From Verticillium longisporum (Eukaryota > Ascomycota > Sordariomycetes > Glomerellales > Plectosphaerellaceae): a stretch of DNA of 64,000 nucleotides. The stretch covers positions 2,852,001 through 2,916,000 of the forward strand of contig JAETXT010000007.1 in NCBI GenBank assembly GCA_019188255.1. The letters run 5' to 3'. A program made the position numbers and the translations under genes. The notes beneath the pieces are model-generated. The model made no database searches and was not told the DNA's origin. It saw only the letters and a list, made by a program, of their open reading frames with translations. Positions 57,268-64,000 of the stretch are shown in pieces (within the stretch, counting starts at the first letter, position 1; the number at the start of each line of letters is the position of its first letter).

Positions 57268-57843
57268 TTCAGGTGCGCGTCGAAGGTCTGAGGCGAGATG
57301 CAAGAGAGCTGCAGAGGCGAGGCTCGAGGCAAAGGTGGAGGACGTGTTGTTTCTATTTGGTATGTCGCCCGGTTTCCAACACTAACAGCTTTCCATGGCG
57401 AGGGATCTGCGACAGATTGGTTGGAGGCGGGGTGCAGGGAATCGCGACGAAACAAGGTCAGACGTCGGGACCAGGAAGTTTAAACTGCGTGAGGCTGGCG
57501 CGCAGTAGGTATGGGAAGGGAGGCTTTAATTATGGCTTGACGTGGAGGTGAGATGCCGAGAGGTGCTGAGGTGAGCTTGGGCGGAGCTGGGCTCCCCAGC
57601 ACACCCTGAGGTACGTGCCTTGCCCGGCAGGTCTACATGGCACGGTACCTTAGGTAGGTACCTTACCCAGGTAGGGCATGCGCTAGGAACGGAGACACGT
57701 CACTGCTACAGGGGCACTCTGTGGCACTTTGAGGTCTTCATCACCTGCACCCGTGCCGACACCGACGCGAGCTGGTACCCAGGCGGCCTGCAAATACATT
57801 TCACAGCACAACGCCACAGCCCGCGCCCAGGCGAGGCAGCACA

Positions 57844-57910
57844 AGGTAGGTACCTAAGGTAGATACCTACCAAGGTACCTTAGGTAAGGTAAGGTAGGTA
57901 CCTAAGGTAT
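57844..57910. repeat. Largest GGTAGGTACCTAAGGT motif cluster
   Basis: About 65 bp alternates AAGGTAGGTACCTAAGGTAG, ATACCTACCAAGGTACC and TTAGGTAAGGTAAGG blocks. It contains several GGTACC palindromes and can fold on itself. A smaller copy lies at 57643-57675. Confidence 0.8.
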
Positions 57911-59378
57911 CTCGAAGTCGAAGAACCGTCCTGCCGCGGGTCCAGCGGCGCCCAGGAACGAGACAAGGCACGAGGCACCTACCGCGCGGCTTCCGCTATT
58001 TAGTGCGTGGCCTTCGGGATCGTACACGGTAGGCAGTCGGCGACGTTATCTTTAGAATCCGACAATGAAGGCAGACCTCTGCCGGTCTCCTCTCTGTCCT
58101 GGCCCCAAGACCCCGAGTCGGCGAGTCTTACCACTCCAGACCAATGCTCAAGCTACTCGTTCGAGTGGAGTTGTGGCCTTCTCAACAAGATGCCAAGATG
58201 CTGGGCTGGGCTCTTCCAACCACGGGGGGCTCGGACAATTCCCACCAGACTGTCATTTCATTTGAGGCCCAACACAGGAGATCCTGTGCAGGCAAGGACG
58301 GCTCGCACCAAGCTCGTAGCATCGCCGCGTGACCCTCCCGTGCCCCTTCCCGCCGTATCGCAGCATGCCCGTCTTCAGTCGACCGATCAATGGGGCCGCT
58401 TGGGCAAGAAGGCCAGGGGGGGAGAAGAACACGGTGACGATGCTGCGCCATGCCAGGACGATCGAGTGGAGGATGCCATGCCCAAGAGAATTGAGGTTCC
58501 TATTCACAGCAGCTGGCCGGCTTGACCTGTGCGCCGCTTCGGGTTTCCGTGTTCAGTCGTATCCTCGTCACACTTTGTCCTGTTCTCTCCATACCCACCT
58601 TGCTGCAAGTTGGTGCTTCTTGTCGGTTTCGTAGGGCGTCTTTTTCGTTTTGGGGTACTCGCGAAGTGAATCCGCCTTGGCCCCCACACCGATAGTCCAC
58701 CATCGAATGCGAGTCTTCTTTGCAGGGCTAGCAGGGCCTTTAGGGATTCGCTAGTGCTACGTTGGCACAGGCCCTGATCGGGATATAGCGTCGAGGCTTG
58801 GCCTGTGGTGCTTAGGATGTTGATCAAGAGACAAGCAAGACAAGGTAAATGGCCTACCTATTCAATGAGTGCCTACTTAGTAGGGAGGGAGGGGAGGCCA
58901 TGGATGAGCTGATGGGGGTTCTTCTCTGCTGTCATGGTGGGTGAATGCTTTCTCTCTCCTGAGAGGCACTGGTGGTACATGTGTGGCTGGCCGTTTTCCC
59001 CATCCGAGCCACACCCATACCCAATCTCCTCCTTTTTCGTGCTATTCCTTTATTTCCCCTCTGGACTTGGCCCCTTCATGAGTCGCGGATGGGACGCTGG
59101 AGCGTGCACCGTCGATTGTGTTTCTGGCGGCTAAGGCTGTTTTCAGGACATGGGGCCAGGTTCAGTGGGATGAAAGGCCATCCCGTCCTTTCCTGGAGGG
59201 CAACCCTTGAGGGCGTTTGTTTCCTGCGCCTGAAGATGCCGGTCTTCTTGCTGAGAAGGGGGCGGCTGGGCGGTGGTCTTGGTCCTCTTCCTGTTCTGGT
59301 CTGCCTCGACTTGTGGGGAGCATTTGCTTCGCTGTCCGTAGGTATCTTAGGAATCATCCATCAGTGGCAGTGGCTGCT

Positions 59379-59407
59379 CAGTCGCAGTCGCAGTCGCAGT
59401 CGCAGTC
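59379..59407. repeat. (CAGTCG)n hexamer repeat
   Basis: Nearly five tandem copies of CAGTCG in non-coding sequence. Confidence 0.85.
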
Positions 59408-60327
59408 TCGGTCTCGCCCCGCCAATAAAAGCCATGCGTCCGTCACAGCTAGGTCGTTTTAGTACTATGTAGGTGCGGGCGGAAAGCATGGCCTTCCTAC
59501 CATGTACTAGGCAGGTCGCTAGCATCGCTGCTACTGCTACCCCAGAGGCAGAGAATACTTCTCATTCTCTTCCTGGGCCCGTCCGAGTTTCGTCTGGAAC
59601 ATGCCAAAGAAAAAAAGTTCCATGCAGCAGTTGGGCCAGGACCATCACTCTGTCTCTGTGCTCTGCAGTCCCATCAGGAACATTAACCCCGCGCTCTCTC
59701 TCTTTTTTTTTCTTTATTTTTTTTTGTGTGTGTCTCCCGCCACCTCATTCACTCACATTGGCATTTGTCCTTGCACATCTTTTCCGCAACGTGCGATACC
59801 TTCTTCCTCTGGTACCCTACCAACGGACGACAGCACTCAGCTTACGAACAAAGAAAGAGGGCGAGCCAGGGGTCTCGTCTTTCTTCACCTCGCGTCATTC
59901 GCGGGCGGCCCATTTAATTCCGATTCCCTGTCCCTGACATCCTTTTCAACGGGGCACCAACAAGCACTCTGCCCATAACCCACCATTCGCCCCGATTTGG
60001 GTGCAGTGGCCGCGTGCCGACACTCCTTCGGCTCAGAAGCTCAGCCTGGTTCAGGAGGAGCTCTATAGGTGTGCTCCCTTACCCAGCCCAGGCCTTCCGT
60101 TCATCGCCCAACGGCGAACACCACAACAACAACCAGCAAACAGCAACTACCTTACCTCGCAACACCTGCGCACCGCGCTCGACTCGGCCCTCTCCCCGCC
60201 ACTTCCATCCTGTCTCGCAGGCTCTGGGCGCCCGCCTTTCTTCTTTCCGCCTACCCCTAACGTACTCGTCTCCTCTCCTCCCACCCCCCCGCCATTACGA
60301 ACGGGCTGTCCCACCACTGCGCGAAAC

Positions 60328-62654
60328 ATGGCCTCCGTCCTGAGCAAGCGCCAACAGGCGCGCAACGAAAAGGCGCTGCAGGACCTTGTGGCCAAGGTGC
60401 CTGGTAACAATTCTTGCGCCGATTGCCAGGCCCGTAACCCAGGTGCGCAACCTCTCGGTCCCCTCGACTGAACCCCCCCCCCTCCCCTCCCCTCCATTGA
60501 GCTGCGTGTGGCTGACCAAACTCGACAGCGTGGGCATCATGGAGCGTACGTTTTCCGACCACAAAACAAGTCTTGTCCACCTCACCGCGATTCTGAACTG
60601 ACACTGGTGACCAGTTGGGCGTCTTCCTCTGCATGCGCTGCGCTTCGATCCATCGAAAGCTTGGCACCCACATTTCCAAGGTCAAGTCCCTGAGTATGGA
60701 TGGCTGGTCCAACGAACAGGTCGAGGTACGTTACACATCCGCGGCCCGCCGCCCACGGAGAGAGAGAGAGTCGCTCAAGCTCACTGTTGTGACCCCGCAG
60801 AATATGAAAAAGGTTGGCAATGTTACCTCGAACCAAATCTACAACCCCGAGAACAAGAAGCCTCCGGTGCCCGTCGACGCCGACGAGGCCGACTCGGCCA
60901 TGGAGCGCTTCATCCGATCCAAGTACACCACGACGCCCGCTCCCACCAAGAGCCACAGCGCCAGGACCATGGACGAAGGCATCCCTCCCCCGCTACCGCC
61001 CAAGACGCCTAGCAAGTTCAGCTTCCGATCCGCCTCTTCTATTCTCCCTCTGTCATCCCGCTCTAAAAAGCAGGCCGCTGCGCGAGACTCCAGGCCGCCG
61101 CCGAGCCCTTATGACTATCCACGGAGCCCGTCGCCAGACGACCACCTCCAGAACAAGCCTTCCAAGGTTTTCGGCGCCAGCGTCCAGTCCAGCAAGTCGG
61201 ACGACACGGAGAGCAAGCTGGCTCACTTGCGTGACATGGGTTTCGGGGACACGCAGAAAAACATGACCGTTCTGCGGAGCGTCAACGGAAGCCTCGAGCG
61301 CGCCATTGAAACGCTTGTCAGAGCAGCCGACACCGACAGGAGATCCCCCGGCGTCGCAGCAGCCGCCGCCGGCAGAACCCTCCGCGCTTCGCGATCCATG
61401 ACGCCCATGTCCTCTAGCTCGGCCCCCATCCCTCAACAGTCGACGTTCCAAGACAGGCCCTCTCCGCAATCCGCAACATCGAACAACCCCTTTGACATGT
61501 GGCCGGCGCAGCCTCAGACGGCGCAATCCACCGGAACACTCCAGAACAAGAACCCTTACATCGGCGCGAACCCCTTCGGAGCCTCACTGCAGCAGCAGGA
61601 CATCAGCCAGGCCTTTGGCAACATGTCTCTGGCGCCGCCACCAGCCCAGCCTCTCTTTCCTAATCATACCGGCGGCCTATCTCAGCCCACCTACGACCAC
61701 GCCGCGGCAGCCCCTCCGATGCCACAGGCACCACAGACCTACGCGCCCATGAATTTTAATAGTAATATGACATACCCGCAGCCCATCCAGCAGCAACCCA
61801 CAGGAAGCAACCCCTTCTTCACGACACAAGCCCACACGACGATGCCACAGCAGAACCTGGCCGTCAACACCATTACAAACTCGTCTGTCGGCTTTGCCAA
61901 CAATCCTTTCGCGCGTTCGCCCACCAGGATCCAGTCGCCACCCCTGGGACAGATTCCGGAGCAGTCGCAGTCGCATTTCTACAATTCTCCACAGCCCCTC
62001 TCGCCGTCGGTTGGCAATCCGTTCTTCACGCAAGCGCAGAACCAGCAGCAGCAGCCGCAGCAGCAGCAGCAATCATTTCAGCCACAGCCACAGTACCAAC
62101 AGCAAGTCCAGCCTCAACAACATCTCCAGCAGCAGCAGCAGCAGCAGCACCAGCCGCAGTTCCAGCCGCAATTACAGCCCTACCAGCAACAAGGGCAATA
62201 CGCTCCGTCGCAGCCCACGTACCAGTATGCCCAGCGAGCGGATAAGGCCTCCATCATGGCACTCTTCAACCAACCACAGCTCGCTCCGCAACAGACAGGC
62301 AACCCATACGCGCCTCAGACTGGGGCTGCGGCGCCCAGTTTTGAGAACCAAGTCAATCCGGCACCGGCTCAGGCTCAGGCACAGCCCGCTCAGCCACAGC
62401 TCCAGCAGCCGACACGCAGCGTGTCGATGCCACTGGCCGGCAGCAGCAACAACCCTTTCTTCGCGGGCAATGTGCCCACGGCGCAGGCGGCCCCGGCGGC
62501 AGCTCCGGCGCCCGCAGCTCCCGCTGTCCATGTTGGCGCGCAGCAGCAAAAGGCACACGTCAGCCGCGAGAGCATGGCGTTTGCAGACATGAACTGGGCC
62601 AACGGACGCCACAGTCCAGATGCGTTTGCCAGTCTCAGTTCGAGGCACTTGTGA
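60328..62654 (+). CDS. ArfGAP-UBA protein with polyglutamine tail (Gts1/Ucp3 type)
   Basis: Predicted GTPase-activating protein for Arf in vesicle traffic. Exons 60328-60442, 60529-60545, 60615-60725 and 60801-62654 give 698 residues. The second exon is 17 nt and encodes the WASWS stretch inside the zinc finger. The ArfGAP domain shows C30-x2-C33-x16-C50-x2-C53 and the catalytic arginine Arg58 in ASIHRKLGTHISKVKS. A UBA domain (about 218-256, HLRDMGFGDTQKN) follows. The C-terminal half is Asn-Pro-Phe and Gln-rich: repeated NPF motifs (candidate EH-domain ligands) and a polyQ zone at about 490-535. Intron 3 (60726-60800) is 75 nt and stop-free. The ArfGAP-UBA-polyQ order is that of yeast Gts1 and fission yeast Ucp3; exact orthology is not tested. 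Confidence 0.92.
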
Positions 62655-63160
62655 TGAGCAACTTGAACTGCAATCAGTACATGATGAGTTTCTTTGTATA
62701 AATATGACGATTTGCCGGAGCGTATCATGCAGTCTACGTGTGCTGTGACAGAGTATGTTGTAGTGATGGATGGGTGATTGCAAAAGCCAGTGACTATCTG
62801 GTATCGCCCAGAAGCGACCAAAAGTCTCAAAGCACCCATGGAGGTTAATTAAGAGCCGGCTCTGTCAAATCGGACAACAGCAGTAACATGGCTCCAGAAA
62901 AGTAAAGTGAGAAGTACAGAAACATGAAAAAGCATCGGACATGGTGGTTGGACAGCCTTCAGGTCACCTGACTTCGCTCCATGGGTCTGACATGACGCTC
63001 CTTCCCCATCGCGTCTCACACGACCTCGTGTCGCCCGCTCCCCCAGTGCATATCTCGACCCCGCCAACCCACCAACCCACCAACCCACCAACGCAAACCA
63101 ACAGGTTCAGACAAGGTTTCTGGGGATTTGCAGGACGAAGTTCGGCCACCATGCGCCCTC
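62655..63160. other. Intergenic region between the ArfGAP and SNF2 genes
   Basis: Tandem genes are separated by about 500 bp. No exon is seen. A CCAACCCACCAA repeat (about 63063-63092) lies in the presumed SNF2 leader. Confidence 0.5.
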
Positions 63161-64000
63161 ATGGCGCCCAACAAGCCTGCCAGCGTGATCGAGGTTCTCT
63201 CCGATGATGAACCCGCCGCGGAGCGCGACGCGACGGCGCAGCCTAGCGCCAGGGCTCTCGGAAAGCGCAAGCTCGTCCCTGACTTTGAGGAAAAGGTCGT
63301 GTGGGACGCCGACTCGGATGACGGCCTGGATCTGAACGTGAAAAAGAAGCGAAAAGCAGGCGCCAGGCCAAAGAGCAAGGGTACGGGCAAGGGCAAGGGC
63401 AAGAAGGTGCCCAAGGACGAAGAGGCGAAGGAGGAAGAGGGCGAGGAAGCGGTGGCGGCAGCGGAAACAGACCAGCGGGATGACTACGAGGTCGCCGGTG
63501 CGCCAGACTATCTCCGCGAGCGGAGGCGGGCGTTCGACTCGAGACGCGAAGCGCTGCGGGAGGCCGGACTCCTGCTGCCGCCCGACTACGCCGATGTCGA
63601 TTTCTCAGACGACGACGACGACGCCGCCGCGGTGCCCGTGCGGCCGCAGTTTGACGAGAGCGCGGGCGTCAGGCCGTGTCGGCCGTGCGAGGACGTCGAG
63701 CTCGAGTACTCGGGCGGCGTCCTGCCGGCGCCGCTGGCGCGGTACCTGCGCGACTACCAGGTCGCCGGCGTCAAGTTCCTGCACAGGCTCTTCGTGTACC
63801 AGAACGGGGGCGTGCTGGGCGACGACATGGGCCTCGGCAAGACGGTGCAGGTCGCCGCGTTCCTGACGGCCGCGTTTGGCAAGACGGGCGACGCGCGCGA
63901 CGGCAAGCGCATGAGGAAGATGAGGCGGGATGCGCGCCGGTGGTATCCCCGCGTGCTCATCATCTGCCCCGGCTCGCTCATTGAGAACTGGAAGAACGAG
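63161..64000 (+). CDS. SNF2-family DNA-dependent ATPase, N-terminal part (ERCC6L2/Rad26-like), truncated by window end
   Basis: An open frame of 280 codons from ATG 63161 runs off the right edge without a stop. It begins MAPNKPASVIEVLSDDEP, which resembles a SUMO-interacting or acidic motif. An acidic and Lys-rich stretch with basic KKKRK follows. The helicase core starts at about residue 195 with YLRDYQVAGVKFLHRL and has the Walker A block GDDMGLGKTVQ. VLIICPGSLIENW is the Ia motif. The basic segment DGKRMRKMRRDARRWYP between motifs I and Ia is what I recall from the ERCC6-like-2 group, so repair-linked remodelling is the best guess. An ATG 10 bp upstream is in another frame. Confidence 0.85.
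   Translation, partial: MAPNKPASVIEVLSDDEPAAERDATAQPSARALGKRKLVPDFEEKVVWDADSDDGLDLNVKKKRKAGARPKSKGTGKGKGKKVPKDEEAKEEEGEEAVAAAETDQRDDYEVAGAPDYLRERRRAFDSRREALREAGLLLPPDYADVDFSDDDDDAAAVPVRPQFDESAGVRPCRPCEDVELEYSGGVLPAPLARYLRDYQVAGVKFLHRLFVYQNGGVLGDDMGLGKTVQVAAFLTAAFGKTGDARDGKRMRKMRRDARRWYPRVLIICPGSLIENWKNE

Larger units (their letters stand above)
57268..60327. promoter_or_regulatory. 3.1-kb divergent region between OSH3 and the ArfGAP gene
   Basis: No exon chain supported. Motif clusters lie at 57643-57675 and 57844-57910. There is a (CAGTCG)n run at 59379-59407. T-rich and TG-rich tracts at about 59699-59736 and the C/A-rich sequence before 60328 look like the ArfGAP promoter and leader. Confidence 0.5.

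Noticed and set aside
55681..57303. PH-domain gene separate from the oxysterol-binding gene
   Set aside because: GOLD-like start, PH and ORD together make one Osh3, and a 50-nt intron joins the PH part to the linker. Two genes would each be incomplete.

Overview
The window is nuclear DNA of a filamentous ascomycete. Genes carry short introns (about 50-120 nt) with GT...AG ends and CTAAC/CTGAC-like branch sites. Coding sequence is GC-rich. The gene set is fungal: a GH72 glucanosyltransferase, a CFEM-type membrane protein, Bzz1, a kinesin-3 (Unc104/UncA), Osh3 and an up-regulated-during-septation protein. The style fits Sordariomycetes, perhaps Hypocreales, but I cannot name a species. I re-derived exon boundaries by hand. 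Except where stated, exon lengths sum to a multiple of three and the joined protein reads through known family motifs.

Layout. 0.5-9.8 kb: TFB5 (+), a peroxisomal-type dienoyl-CoA isomerase (-), a long MFS transporter gene (+) broken by an in-frame TAG and a frame change, and a GPI-type GH72 enzyme (-). 12.0-22.2 kb: BZZ1 (-) and DBP5 (+) diverge from a shared 1.4-kb region, followed by a single-pass CFEM protein (+). 22.2-26.4 kb is non-coding as far as I can see. 26.4-28.7 kb: a Uds1-domain septation protein (-). 28.7-37.4 kb is an 8.6-kb stretch with no convincing gene. 37.4-45.6 kb: leukotriene A4 hydrolase-type aminopeptidase (-) and kinesin-3 (+) diverge. 46.3-50.9 kb: small cytochrome b5, OMA1 and a UMTA/LaeA-like methyltransferase, all (-). 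53.3-57.3 kb: a doubtful small gene (+) and OSH3 (-), whose two halves lie in different frames. 60.3-64.0 kb: an ArfGAP-UBA-polyQ protein (+) and the 5' end of an SNF2-family ATPase (+) that runs off the window.

These are mostly housekeeping genes with no pathway linkage: transcription/repair, mRNA export, membrane traffic (Bzz1, kinesin-3, Osh3, ArfGAP), cell wall, mitochondrial quality control and lipid metabolism. I see no biosynthetic cluster, transposon, CRISPR array, rRNA or tRNA gene. The points most worth a second look are the broken MFS gene, the OSH3 frame break beside an 18-bp perfect palindrome, the gene-poor 8.6 kb, the dispersed GGTAGGTACCT-type intergenic motif, 17-nt microexons in two unrelated genes, and several stop-free introns of length 3n.
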